Positions 1 to 11,631 of a stretch of DNA of 50,000 bases are shown piece by piece. Numbering within the stretch: the stretch's first letter is position 1; every line of letters starts with the position of its first letter. This DNA is from Theodoxus fluviatilis (lineage: Eukaryota > Mollusca > Gastropoda > Cycloneritida > Neritidae), in the NCBI GenBank assembly GCA_034096865.1, contig JAWQFJ010018456.1, positions 1 through 50,000 on the forward strand, read 5' to 3'. The notes beneath the pieces are model-generated. The model made no database searches and was not told the origin of the DNA. It saw only the letters and a list, made by a program, of their open reading frames with translations. The position numbers were made by a program, and so were the translations under genes.

Positions 1-1
1 C

Positions 2-70
2 AGCAGCGGAGGCACCGAGGAGAAAAAAAAAGAAGGGAAAATCAAGGGTAAGAAGAAGGGTAATTACTGA
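2..70 (+). CDS. possible 3' end of a lysine-rich coding exon (partial)
   Basis: The frame beginning at base 2 is open from the window edge to TGA at 68-70 and reads as a Ser/Gly start followed by a Lys/Glu-rich tail (EEKKKEGKIKGKKKGNY). A donor-like site (AAGG|GTAAGA, GT at 48-49) lies inside it, so this may instead be an exon ending at 47. Either way only about 20 codons are visible and nothing identifies the protein. A purine-rich non-coding stretch could give the same impression. Confidence 0.2.
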   Translation, partial: SSGGTEEKKKEGKIKGKKKGNY

Positions 71-2224
71 ACGTTGTTCACACACAAAGGCCCTTCCACT
101 CGCCAGAAAACATAAGACACTTCCTCACAGATTCAGAAAGGAAAGCAGAAGACGCTCTGAGACAAGCCATGGATGGATGCGTTCCTGCGCTGCAAAACAG
201 TTTGGGCATATAGGGCCATTCATTCCAGCCCACCAAAAATGTAGCAATTAGAAAACATAAGCTCTTGTTCAGGCAATGCACTTTCGACCAAGCTTGGCCC
301 TGGCAATATCCCAGCATGTCATAACAAGTGGGGACACTTTCCATTGGGCAAATGCCTACAATGCGCACCAACAGTTTATCTATCCCCCTGGTGAAATGAA
401 CACACTGGATACCAGATTGGCGTTCAAATTTCGTGCTAGCTTGCTGGCTGAATATTTGTCCCAAAGTGGGCGCGCAAGTTGGGCCCCAAGGGATTTGTCA
501 AGTGGGCCGAGGTTCTCTCCATTTACTTCATTCGGCCATTGTTGTATTTGATGGGAAAACACAGAATTAATGCAATTTGTGTCCCCCCTTAGTGATAACC
601 CTTGGCAAGGCAGATTCATACAGTGAGGAAAGGGACGTAATGGGGCATCGGCCCCTATCAGTTTTGTCAAAATTACCCAGACATGTTTTCAGAAACCCAG
701 CAAGTACCACCCACCCCACGCATGGGGCGAGTCACCCTGGCTTATTGCGAGTACCCTGAAAACCTGATCTTCTCCCTGTTACGTCTCTGACAAACGAGTC
801 CACCCCGGTCACTCCCAACCTGCTTGCCAGAGATTGAGGGGGGACTCCCCCCTGCAGGACAAATGAGCTCCCCCCACCACTTTTTGGTCTGCCCAACCGG
901 GATTGGCTGCCTTGCCAGTAAGGCCCGTGGAAGGAAGGCGGCAGATTGACTAATCATTAATTCAATAGTATAAATTTAATATACTATAAGAATCTAATTT
1001 AAGTAATACCTAATAAGTTTAATACATGGAATAAGCAATCTTGTGTATTTAGTGCACCAAACCTTCTGTACAGACTCACCAACTGGCGCCTGGTACCCAA
1101 ATAACCACATTCACAGATTCCCCCACGCGGGGCGCGCCGGGACCCATCTCTCATCCAACAAAAGGCCTTTGACCACAAGCCATCCATACAACAACAATAA
1201 ATTACAACACTTCAAAGCAGGGGATCTGAGGAATGGATACACCAACAAACATACATTTGATCCACGACGAAAGAAGGGAAAACCTTACGCAATCAGAAGA
1301 AACGAAAAAAGAGCCAGCTCGGAAAAACATGGTGAGGTCACCCCCTTCTCAAGTTGGCGGGACCCCTTAAGAAATCAGGTGAGAGAGGTGGGTGTGCCAT
1401 CCCACCGGGGGCAGGGCCACCAGCCGGCCAGACGGGGCGTTCCAGAACGGAGAAGGGCATTGAACCTGTAAAAAACTACAACACTCACCAACGGAGATTT
1501 AATTGTAACCAGTGTGTACGTTAGGGAATAGATTTCCGAGGAAGCTTTACTTTGCTTGCGCCTGAGATTTGCGGAATGGAAGTAGCAAATACGGGAGCAT
1601 GGTTTTGCTTGGATATGTCCCGAGAGGGGGATGCCCCTAAAGGAGTGGTACCACAGGAAGCAAGAGTACCATCAAAAGTGGGGGGACGCCATGTTTTTCA
1701 CTGGTGCTTGGTCCACATGATCGGCGGTTTATCTCCCTTCCCTTCAGCCACGGAGACCGTGCTGCGCCCCGCTGCTTTTGGGAACGTGGCTTGCAGGAGC
1801 CCGGTGGTTTCCAAATCTTTGTGCTGTTGCCGTGAAGGGGCGGAGACCCCCGCCAAAACCGGAATTACACACTTGTAATTACGCAATCTGCCAGCCCTTG
1901 AAGTGGGGGTGACCCTGGGCACGTGAACCCAGGTCTAATAACACACAAGCGGCCAAGTGCGTCCAGGAAGAAAGGAGTTTGGGGCCCGAACTGGAGTTGC
2001 AAAAAGTGTTGGGGCATGAACAGTGTCAAGCAAAAACAGGCACCCCATCTCTTGTTGTGGGTGGGGGGTCCAAAGTTACCTGGCCTGAGTCTGTTTTTAC
2101 TGTGCACCTCGACAATGTCCTCGGCGTTTAATTACGCCTGGCATCACGGCGAGGTAAACACAGCCTAGCACTGAGAGCAATGCTCGGGACAATGGGAGAT
2201 TACGAGGGCTTACACCCCCAATGA
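71..2224. other. no recognisable gene or repeat
   Basis: Short open frames on both strands overlap one another and show no domain, splice-site pairing or codon bias. I see no tandem repeat or terminal inverted repeat here. Confidence 0.5.
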
Positions 2225-2530
2225 CAGTGGAATCACTCTCGATAAGCCCGAGACTTGACCGTGCCCCAACAGGCATAACTTCAGTTTTATCTGTATTGAG
2301 CTTGAGTTTGTTTCTGTTCATCCATGCGAGTACATCATCAACGCATGTCTTGATATCTGACTGTACATAAGGAAATTCCTTGACTGCTGAGCTCTTCGAC
2401 AACTCTGTGTCGTCTGCATATCTGAAAATCACACTCATGCTTAGCTATCACATCTGAAAGGGGTTGCGAGTACAGAGTGAACAAAACTGGTCCTAAGACC
2501 GAGCCTTGCGGAATACCAAAAATCAATGGA
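2225..2530 (-). pseudogene. non-LTR retrotransposon reverse-transcriptase fragment, frameshifted
   Basis: Reading the minus strand from 2520 downward gives the reverse-transcriptase block [16 protein letters not shown] (RT motif 4 region) and then, in a different frame, RYADDTEL (the YADD catalytic box). This is followed by WMNRNKLKLNTDKTEV, typical of CR1/jockey-type LINEs. The change of frame between the GIPQGS block and the YADD box, together with loss of everything upstream of GIPQGS and downstream of about 2225, shows a dead fragment. Its upstream (5') side directly abuts the 26-bp minisatellite at 2538-2948. Assignment to the non-LTR class is firm; the exact clade is not. Confidence 0.85.
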
Positions 2531-2537
2531 GATGGTG

Positions 2538-2948
2538 TAAGCCTGGAAAAGCAGGTGGCACAGTAAGCCTGGAAAAGCAGATGGCACAGTAAGCCAGGAA
2601 AAGCAGATGGCACAGTAAGCCTGGAAAAGCAGATGGCACAGTAAGCCTGGAAAAGCAGATGATGCAATAAGCCAGGAAAAGCAGATGGCACAGTAAGCCT
2701 GGAAAAGCAGATGGCGCAGTAAGCCTGGAAAAGCAGATGACACAGTAAGCCAGGAAAAGCAGATGGCACAGTAAGCCAGGAAAAGCAGATGGCACAGTAA
2801 GCCAGGAAAAGCAGATGGCACAGTAAGCCTGGAAAAGCAGATGGCACAGTAAGCCAGGAAAAGCAGATGGCACAGTAAGCCAGGAAAAGCAGATGGCACA
2901 GTAAGCCAGGAAAAGCAGATGGCACAGTAAGCCAGGAAAAGCAGATGG
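2538..2948. repeat. 26-bp minisatellite, about 16 copies
   Basis: Direct repeats of a 26-bp unit (core GTAAGCC[A/T]GGAAAAGCAG, then ATGGCACA). Most copies differ only at the A/T position or by a single base. Because 26 is not a multiple of three, all three minus-strand frames stay open through it, producing long spurious open frames of a 26-residue repeat (CHLLF/AICFS/VPSAF blocks). Confidence 0.95.
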
Positions 2949-3663
2949 AGACGTAAGCAAATGGCAACATACTGATCCCATATCTAATCCAGTGGCGACA
3001 TATTGATCCTGCATCTAGTCCAGTGGAAAGAGTCTATATACGACCTCCAGTAGAAATACAAAATAAATAATAGGTCACACTGAACATCATGGTGAAAAAG
3101 TCTAAGGAAATACAGGATGCAGGTGTGGCTACATGACACGACAGCAACAGCATGCAGGGCCTGAGGTGCCACGTCAGCTGACCACCTGCTCCAACACTGC
3201 TGCTGGAGATTCTACGCGAGTGACGCAATCCAAGTTCCACTCACCATAGTTCCATCCTCCTCCACCAGGAACATGCTTTCCAGCAACGAGTCCTGAAAGA
3301 GACATCATTCTTATGACAAATTGGAAGGCAATATATTGCAATGCAGTATACTGATTAATAACGATACCTTCCACAGCAAACAGATTCCAAATCTACAGAA
3401 ACATGTTGAAATCAACTCTGATAGCATATTTGACGAGATACGTAGGCAATTTTGTTTATTGTTCTTAATGATGTCTTTAGACTTTTAGTGAATAATCCAT
3501 ACTGCGTTCGACAGAAATACAACTTTGATAAATGATTTTAGCATGAAGCAGAGATGCCTCATGATGGCTTGAAAAAATTATTCAAGAGATTTCAAAATTG
3601 GGGTCTTATAATTCAGCTTTCAGAATGGAATAAATGAGAGAGAGAAAATAATATATGTAAGAT
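2949..3663. other. no recognisable feature
   Basis: AT-leaning unique sequence between the 26-bp array and the G-rich tract. No domain-bearing open frame or repeat was seen. Confidence 0.4.
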
Positions 3664-3669
3664 TTGAAA

Positions 3670-5225
3670 ATTGGGGGTGGCACAAATGGGGGGGGTGGGG
3701 GGGCTAAAAGGGGGGGGGGGTGTGTTGGGCGGGGGCACTGTTGCGCGGGTAGGGCCAGGGGGTGGGGAGGGGGGGGGGTAAGGGTCGGGGTGGTGGGGGT
3801 GGCGGGTGGCTGGGTAGGGAATTGCGGGGTGGCCTTCGGGGGGGGGGGGTAAGCGGGTGTGGGCGGGTAGGCGGGGGGGTTGCAGGGCGGTTCAGGTGGG
3901 TTTGGTTTTGGCGGGGGGGTGGAGGGGGGGAGGGTTTGTTGTCTATGGCTGCGGGGGGGAAAGGGGTGGGTGGTGGGCGGAGGGGGGGTTGTGGGGGGAG
4001 GTATGGGCGGCGGTAGCCGTGGGCGGCGGTGCGGTTTGGAAATGGGGTGTGGCTGGGGGGGGGGGGGGGAAGTTCGGGGGTACCGGGGGGGCTGGGGGGA
4101 CAGGGCGCGTGGGGGCGGGGTTGTGGGCGGTGGCCTGTGTGGTGGGGGATGTGGAGAGTGGGGGAGAGGCGGGTGGGCCGTGGTCGGGGGCGGGGAGGTT
4201 GGGGCGGGTTGTGTGTTGGGGGGGCGGCACGCGGGGTTGCTGTGCGAAGTGGAGAGGGGGGCCGGTTAGGGGTAGTGGGGAGCGGGGTTGCCGTGGGGAG
4301 GGCCTGGGTGGTGGAGCGGGGGTGGGATGTGGCGTTGGAGGCGGAGTGAAGGGTGGGGTGCTGGGGTGGGGCGGGGTTGTGTGTGGAGGGTGGGGTTGTG
4401 GGGGTGATGTTGGGTGAAGGCGGGGGGGTAGTTGGGGGGAGGGGGCCCTGTGTGAGCGGGTCGTGGGTGGGGGGGGGGGGTTTGGGGGGGGAGTGAGAAC
4501 CGTCGGAGCGGGGAGTTGACGGGTGCAGTGGGAAGGGGGGAGAGAGGGGGCGGAGGGACGGGGTTGGTGGGGTGGATGGTGGGGAACGGGGGGCTTTGGG
4601 GGCAGGCGGTGGGGCCGTTGTTTGTGTGTGGGAGGGGTTGGAGACGGGGGGGAGGCTGCGGGGACGGGTGCCGTGGGGAGTGGAGGGGGGAGTGGGCGGG
4701 GGGGGGTGTGGGGGAGAATTGCGCAGGTGGAGGGTCCCAGGGGTGGCGGGCCTTGTGGGTTGCGTGCGGGGACGGGCGTTGGGGGCTGGTGGTGCTGGGT
4801 CGTGGAGGGTTCCCTGCGGGCCGTGCCCTGGGTTGGGAGGTTGGGGGGGGTGGGGTTGACGGGGGGGGTTTTAGGGGGGGGGGGTGGGGGCTCGGTTGTG
4901 GGGTGGGGGGTGTCGTTGGGGCGGGGGTGGGCAGGTGATTTTGCGAGCGGCGGGGGTTGGGGGAAGTGGCTCCGGGGGAGGTGGTGGTTCCGCGGCTTGG
5001 GTTTTGTGGTGGGGGGGTGGGTGTGTGGGGGGTGGGGGGGAGGGGCTTTGGGTTTTTGCTGGGGGGTCTTTGTGGGTGTGTGGGTCTTTGGTGGGGGTAG
5101 GGGGGCTGGGTGGTGGTAGTGGGGCGGGGTGGGAGCTGGGGATGTGTGGGCGGGGTGGGGGTGCGGGGGGCGGTGGGCGGGCGGGGGTTTTTTCGGGGGG
5201 GGCGTGCGTGGTGGATAGTTTTGGT
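3670..5225. repeat. 1.55-kb extreme G-rich (G/T) tract, G-quadruplex-prone
   Basis: The + strand is dominated by runs of 3-10 G separated by T, GT, C or A, with almost no A and little C. Boundaries are abrupt on both sides. Guanine runs this dense would support many overlapping G-quadruplexes on the + strand. The minus strand shows a 430-codon Pro/His/Thr-rich open frame, which follows from the absence of stop-compatible A/T in C-rich DNA and is not taken as a gene. No fixed repeat unit is visible, unlike the neighbouring minisatellites. Assembly or base-calling error in this tract is possible. Confidence 0.9.
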
Positions 5226-5542
5226 GGAGCGCCACTTTGAATTATGTGTAGTTCTGTGGGTTGCTCCATGCGGCGGTGGGGTGTGTGTACTGCTTTATGA
5301 GGGTGTTCTGTTAATGTTTATGGCGCAAGCGTGGACAGTTTTGCGATTGTCAGAGAGGCACTCGTGAATCGGAGTCACGTTTAAAACTTGGGCATTTGGA
5401 CTTTGGAGAAGACTAACGGATCGGGATACGGGTGTAAGATCTCATATGTGATGTAATTGGTAAGTTTGTCAGAGTTGTCTGCCGAAGGTTAGTTATAATT
5501 GTTGATGTGATAGTAACGCCCATAAGATCTGAGCATGAGCAT

Positions 5543-6364
5543 TGGCCTAGACCACAGACTAAGACAGACGGCCGACGGTGATAGGGGAAATGGGCCTAGA
5601 CACAGACCAGGACATGACGGCGACGGTGATGGGGGGGGGGGGGGGGAATGGGCCTAGACACAGACAGCAGACATGACGGCCGACGGTGATGGGGTGGAAT
5701 GGGCCTAGACACAGATTAAGACATGACGGCCGACGGTGATGGGGGGAATGGGGCCTAGACACAGATCAGTACATGACGGCCGACGGTGATGGGGGGAATG
5801 GGCCTAGACACAGACCACTACATGACGGCCGACGGTGATGGGGGGGGGGAATGGGCCTAGACACAGATTAAGACATGACGGCCGACGGTGATGGGGGGGG
5901 AATGGGCCTAGACACAGATTAAGACATGACGGCCGACGGTGATAGGGTGAAATGGGCCTAGACACAGACCAAGACATGACGGCCGACGGTGATGGAGGGG
6001 AATGGGCCTAGACACAGACCAAGACATGACGGCCGACGGTGATGGGGTGGAATGGGCCTAGACACAGATTAAGACATGACGGCCGACGGTGATGGGGTGG
6101 AATGGGCCTAGACACAGATTAAGACATGACGGCCGACGGTGATGGGGGGGAATGGGCCTAGACACAGACCAAGACATGACGGCCGACGGTGATGGGGTGG
6201 AATGGGCCTAGACACAGATTAAGACATGACGGCCGACGGTGATGGGGTGGAATGGGCCTAGACACAGACCACTACATGACGGCCGACGGTGATGGGGGGG
6301 AATGGGCGTAGACACAGACCACTACATGACGGCCGACGGTGATGGGGGGGAATGGGCCTAGACG
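5543..6364. repeat. 50-bp minisatellite, about 16-17 copies
   Basis: The unit contains GGCCTAGACACAGA, then C/T variants, GACATGACGGCCGACGGTGA and a G run that varies from 4 to about 14 bases between copies. The rest is nearly invariant. Copies near 5543 and 6305-6364 are more divergent, as is usual at array edges. Confidence 0.95.
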
Positions 6365-6458
6365 CATGAGGGCCGAGTGTGGTCCGTGGGAGTATTTCAG
6401 GCAAGGTTGTCGCGATGCTTTCGAATACCTGAGGCGGGCTTCTCTGAGTATGGATGTG

Positions 6459-6539
6459 CAATCCAAAGCAATCCAAAGAAATCCAAAGCAATCCAAAGCA
6501 ATCCAAAGCAATCCAAAGCAATCCAAAGTAATCCAAAGG
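6459..6539. repeat. 10-bp tandem repeat (AATCCAAAGC)n, about 8 copies
   Basis: Eight near-perfect copies of a decamer. An isolated reverse-complement copy (TTGCTTTGGATTGC) occurs at about 6713-6727, outside the array. Confidence 0.9.
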
Positions 6540-6940
6540 GCGTTGCCGGTAATATTCTAAAGTGATTGCTGTAAGCATACAGGGTATAAAAAATAGGGCG
6601 AAAAAACAGACAGAACCCGGTTTAGGAAACGGATTTATCACGAGAACTGACTGGTTGGACTTAGTGTATGATAACAGCAATAATTTATTTATAGACCGGA
6701 GATGCGTTTTGAATTGCTTTGGATTGCATTCCCATTGCAAACACGCCGCTGGGAGAGCTACGAGTTCTACGGGAAGACTTTGTCATAAGAGACGTCGATA
6801 GATTCGTAATAAAGTGTGTGTTGTCAAAGTGTACATTTTTAGATGTATACATGCAGGAAGTATCCCATTTTGTTCTCTATGGTGGAGAAAACCTATCTAT
6901 AAAAAAGCACAGTTCAAAAAATACCTAGCTGGAATATAAA

Positions 6941-7042
6941 ACACACACACACACACACACACATACAAACACACACACGCGCGCGCGCGCGCGCGCGCGC
7001 GCGCGCACACACACACACACACACACGCACGCACGCACGCAC
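6941..7042. repeat. compound microsatellite (CA)n-(CG)n-(CA)n
   Basis: Alternating purine-pyrimidine runs with about 14 uninterrupted CG dinucleotides (about 6979-7006) between CA runs, then a (CGCA) tetranucleotide run. A long pure CG stretch is a strong Z-DNA former. Confidence 0.95.
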
Positions 7043-7148
7043 AAGCAAACATTCAATACAAAGTTGTTTGCATATATGCTTAGTTTATTAGCTTGAATTT
7101 GGAAATTTCGACTTTGCTTCTGTTGTCTCCCTTTTGGTTTTTTCCTTC

Positions 7149-7220
7149 CCCCCCACCCCCACCCCACCCCCCACCCCCACCCCCCACCCCCCACCCCCCA
7201 CTCCCCACCCCCCATCCCCC
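7149..7220. repeat. C-rich (CCCCCA)n tract
   Basis: Irregular repeats of CCCCA/CCCCCCA on the + strand, equivalent to G runs on the minus strand. Confidence 0.85.
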
Positions 7221-8104
7221 TTTACCTGGAATGTCTCCGTCTTGGATATGTGACAGAGAATGTGATAGTTAAAGCATTAGGCAAAATAAAGATATTGAAA
7301 AAGTTGTAGGTGGTATCTCAGCGAGATGTGTTAGGAATGTTAGTTCATTGATTAGGACGCTCACTTGGACAAGGGATAACACGGTGGATACAGTGTGAAT
7401 GCCTCTACCAAAAGCGGTCTTTGCCGAAGCAATAACGTTATATAGTGCCAAAATATATAATTTCTATGAGAACGCGTTTGAATTTTCGGTACGTCCTAAT
7501 GTGACGAACCCTTTCCCTCCCAAATGTATACCGTCAAACCTCCTTGTAAAATCAACCATTTTTACTTTGACTCAACGGCAAGAAGCTGACCTGTATGAAA
7601 GTGAACAGTCTAAGATTTCAAGTGTTAGCCCCATGTGGACTGTTTGAGTAATAACCCTACATTTGTTGAGTGAAATTAACTTCGTTTTCTTTCACATGGG
7701 CACATAATCATTGCTTCTCCGCATCCAAACCATAATGAGCATCTGTGAGAGGTGAACTACCTGTGGGCAATGATGGTACAAAACGAACCTGAAATCCGGT
7801 CGTATGCTTCTAAATTAGCTAGGACGGTGGAGCAACGAATTCACTGCGATCGGATGACCAGATATAGGCGTCATGCATAATTCTGAGGATGCTCCAATTT
7901 TCCTGTCCACAGAAGTTGTCAGGTAATGCATGCCTGTCATTCAGTGCATCGTGATCACTAATGCTCATGCACTCTCAACTGAAAGTGTCTACGGGGCTGC
8001 TCATAATCAATTTCATTGCATTCTGCTGTGCGATGGTTGGAAAATAAAGATAGCGATAGCTCTAAAATATGGTGATTTATCTGGTGCTGGACTGCTTCAC
8101 TCTT
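7221..8104. other. no recognisable gene
   Basis: Unique sequence with only short, featureless open frames. Confidence 0.4.
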
Positions 8105-8115
8105 TCACACACACA

Positions 8116-8181
<66 letters not shown>

Positions 8182-8197
8182 ACCACCACCACCACTA
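8105..8197. repeat. microsatellite (CA)n followed by (CAC)n
   Basis: About 37 CA dinucleotides followed by five CAC/CCA triplets. Confidence 0.95.
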
Positions 8198-9857
8198 CCA
8201 ATCCCCACCCTGATAACTGGACTACCTGATCACTTCAGGGGATCCTACAATGGCAGAGGTGCACGAAACGCAGCACAGATATATGTATGGTGGAGCTGCA
8301 GAAACTGTCTGCAAGAGCTCTGCGCAGAAGCCATTGCTCATTGTGCGTTCTCCAAACCGAGTCACGGCACTGATTGGGACTCCTGCACTCTATGGTTATC
8401 TCCCCCGGTCCAGCGCCAAGCTGATTGGCACATATTTTTTATGTAGGACTGCTGAGCACCGTGTGGCGAGTAATGCTTCCGTCTGCCTGCCCGATCCCCA
8501 TCATTTCGCTGGCGTGCCGATGGGTAGTTGTGCTCAGGCTGGAGCTGGCAGCCTGCAGAGCAAACCCCTGGAGCCAATGAAGGCGAGCACACTATCCTAT
8601 GCTCGTTATCGCTGCCAGCATCCGTGATTAACATGCTACCTGGTAATGGCCCTCTCCTCAAAAGCTGAGCCCAAATACTTGTGCTTTATTCATGGTGGAC
8701 GCTGCGGTTTTCAATTCCTGGGATGACAGCTCAGCGCTGGTCATCTGAATATTACGCAAAAATTCACGTTTGTGCATGCTTATTGCTTTCGGACAAAGAA
8801 GCTGCATCCATTTTGAATGCAAGCTCAACAACAACTCTTTACAGGTTCATCCTGAGGGTTTCTCATGTTAGCGAAATGATGTACTGATTTCTAATATCAG
8901 GTTTTGCGTGAGTACTCTTCATACGGAAATGGGCTGTAAAAATCGAAATGGCAACGACATTTCTAGCATGTTTCTGTGTATTAAAAACGGGAATCGGGGA
9001 GTTTGTAGTTTTCAGCTTCTATCATTAAAACGTAACCTACATAACAAACGTCTTCGAGAAATGTTGGTTGAGATATGGCCCATTCAGAACAAGTGTGTCC
9101 AGGAATGGATCACTTCCACCAAAATCTGTGGACACCATCATGTGACCATGCACTGATAACATAAGTAGGTTGATGGGAGACAAGCACTCAGAGACGGTTA
9201 AAATGCTTCACTGGCACAGAATAGCAACCCGCACCGTCATCACACCTTGTTAATGATCTGACCATCTGCAAATGTCTTTTGGCGTTAAACATAAAGTCCG
9301 TCGTGTTTGTGTTACAACAGTGGGATCCACTCAAACTGCGCTTCTAGAAAGCACGAACGGACTTTTATCGTTCCGCAGATATGACCTAAGCAGCCTGCAG
9401 TGTTTGCCCTTCTATCGCAAGCCACTGTTTCCCGCTCGCGCGGAGGGCTCAGCTAACATACACTTTCAGTAAAGGCAACCATAACGAGAAAAGCACAAAC
9501 ACAACACTCTTCGCAAACGAGCTTTCTATTTGTAGGGCAGGTAATGACAAATCGATAGGATCCAGGGATTTGATTGTTTTTTGTAAACCAAGACAATCTT
9601 TTGGGAGGCCATCAGTTCCGAGAGATGCGCATCACTTACTGAACATTTCCTACCGTGTTGGATGGAGAGGCGCACTGAAATGCAAGTAAATGGGAAAACA
9701 TGTAGTTGGGTATGAGCTCATGCGTTTGTGTAATCTCACACGCAGATTGTTTGGCAGAGAGGCGGGCTGACACACGCAATCTACAAAAAAACCAGGCACG
9801 TACGCACGCATGCATACAAACACACAAGCATACACATAGGCCTACCGTGCACAAACA
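8198..9857. other. no recognisable gene
   Basis: A 125-codon + strand open frame at 8250-8627 resembles no family I know and has no clear splice partners. It was not called. The remainder is unique sequence without repeats. Confidence 0.4.
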
Positions 9858-9898
9858 CACTTGAGCAAATATGTAGGCACGCACACTCACGCACGCGC

Positions 9899-9972
<74 letters not shown>

Positions 9973-9996
9973 ACATACACGCACAAGCATACTCAT
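9858..9996. repeat. (CA)n microsatellite
   Basis: Long CA run with interspersed CG and CT, continuing as imperfect CA-rich sequence to about 10015. Confidence 0.95.
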
Positions 9997-10093
9997 ATAC
10001 GCATGCGTACACACGTTATTTCTTGCTTGTCCGTCGGCTTCGACGACGACCATTTCAGTCATCCAGAGACTGAGGGGCCGTAGCGGGTCTGTG

Positions 10094-11033
10094 GGTGCGC
10101 AGATGGCTGAGGAGGCCGAGCTGTGCGCAGATGGCTGAGGAGGCCGAGCTGTGCGCAGATGGCTGAGGAGGCCGAGCTGTGCGCAGGTGGCTGAGGAGGC
10201 CGAGCTGTGCGCAGGTGGCTGAGGAGGCCGAGCTGTGCGCAGATGGCTGAGGAGGCCGAGCTGTGCGCAGATGGCTGAGGAGGCCGAGCTGTGCGCAGAT
10301 GGCTGAGGAGGCCGAGCTGTGCGCAGATGGCTGAGGAGGCCGAGCTGTGCGCAGATGGCTGAGGAGGCCGAGCTGTGCGCAGATGGCTGAGGAGGCCGAG
10401 CTGTGCGCAGATGGCTGAGGAGGCCGAGCTGTGCGCAGATGGCTGAGGAGGCCGAGCTGTGCGCAGATGGCTGAGGAGGCCGAGCTGTGCGCAGATGGCT
10501 GAGGAGGCCGAGCTGTGCGCAGGTGGCTGAGGAGGCCGAGCTGTGCGCAGGTGGCTGAGGAGGCCGAGCTGTGCGCAGATGGCTGAGGAGGCCGAGCTGT
10601 GCGCAGATGGCTGAGGAGGCCGAGCTGTGCGCAGATGGCTGAGGAGGCCGAGCTGTGCGCAGATGGCTGAGGAGGCCGAGCTGTGCGCAGATGGCTGAGG
10701 AGGCCGAGCTGTGCGCAGATGGCTGAGGAGGCCGAGCTGTGCGCAGATGGCTGAGGAGGCCGAGCTGTGCGCAGATGGCTGAGGAGGCCGAGCTGTGCGC
10801 AGATGGCTGAGGAGGCCGAGCTGTGCGCAGGTGGCTGAGGAGGCCGAGCTGTGCGCAGATGGCTGAGGAGGCCGAGCTGTGCGCAGGTGGCTGAGGAGGC
10901 CGAGCTGTGCGCAGGTGGCTGAGGAGGCCGAGCTGTGCGCAGGTGGCTGAGGAGGCCGAGCTGTGCGCAGGTGGCTGAGGAGGCCGAGCTGTGCGCAGGT
11001 GGCTGAGGAGACCGAGCTGTGCGCGGAAGGTCC
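10094..11033. repeat. 28-bp minisatellite, about 33 copies
   Basis: Head-to-tail 28-bp unit GAGGCCGAGCTGTGCGCAG followed by [A/G]TGGCTGAG. Copies are almost identical; the only recurrent difference is one A/G position, and copies with G cluster at the distal end (about 10,889-11,010). The unit is not a multiple of three, so the array creates a spurious 426-codon minus-strand open frame with a 28-residue period. The final copies degenerate (GAGACCGAG, GCGCGGAAGG). Confidence 0.97.
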
Positions 11034-11114
11034 TTGGACAGTTAGGGCAGGAAATGGTGGCTGGCGGCGGTTGGCTGCCAGCTCGGGCTTTCTTGGCCAG
11101 CCGTTTTCCCTCAG

Positions 11115-11118
<4 letters not shown>

Positions 11119-11174
<56 letters not shown>

Positions 11175-11245
11175 TACGTGCTCACACACACACACGTGCG
11201 CGCTCACACACACACGCACACACACACACACACACATACACAGAG

Positions 11246-11281
<36 letters not shown>

Positions 11282-11340
11282 ACATACAGAGGCACACTGA
11301 GGTACACACAGAGCCACACAAGCACATGTACACGCACACA
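11119..11340. repeat. compound (CA)n microsatellite
   Basis: CA runs interrupted by CGTG, CATA and CAGAGG segments. Confidence 0.95.
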
Positions 11341-11631
11341 CAAATTTAAACATTCACCGCACAAGCACATACGTACGCGTACACACGGAAGCAGATTTTG
11401 TCAACACAACACATCCATGAACAGGTGCAGTCATCGACAAACGTCGCAGGATTAATTGGACCGCAGGGCGTGGCATCGGATCGTTCAAGTCCGCTCGTCC
11501 AAAATATGGACGATGTTCCCATATTATATTAATTATGATAGTACATGGTATTGGGGATTGAAAACAACAAAGTTCCCACTTCGATCAAATTTTGAAATCA
11601 GTGAAAAATAACTTTTAAGTGTGCGGATTTG

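Noticed and set aside
2338..3014. Repetitive '[10 protein letters not shown]' proteins on the minus strand
   Set aside because: Three frames of the 26-bp minisatellite read equally well. Only the reverse-transcriptase part downstream is real protein homology.
3943..5235. 430-codon Pro/His/Thr-rich minus-strand open frame
   Set aside because: It is the complement of the G-rich tract, where stop codons are nearly impossible. All frames there are open and no domain is present.
5543..6364. CRISPR-like regular direct repeats
   Set aside because: The 50-bp array, like the 28-bp and 16-bp arrays, has no unique spacers, no cas genes and a eukaryotic context. These are minisatellites.
8250..8627. 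125-codon + strand open frame as an N-terminal K2P exon
   Set aside because: No TM1-like hydrophobic helix, no phase-1 donor in frame and no family resemblance.
10059..11339. 426-codon minus-strand frame with 28-residue repeats
   Set aside because: It results from the 28-bp minisatellite (period not a multiple of three) plus (CA)n. Repeat identity is at the DNA level in all frames.
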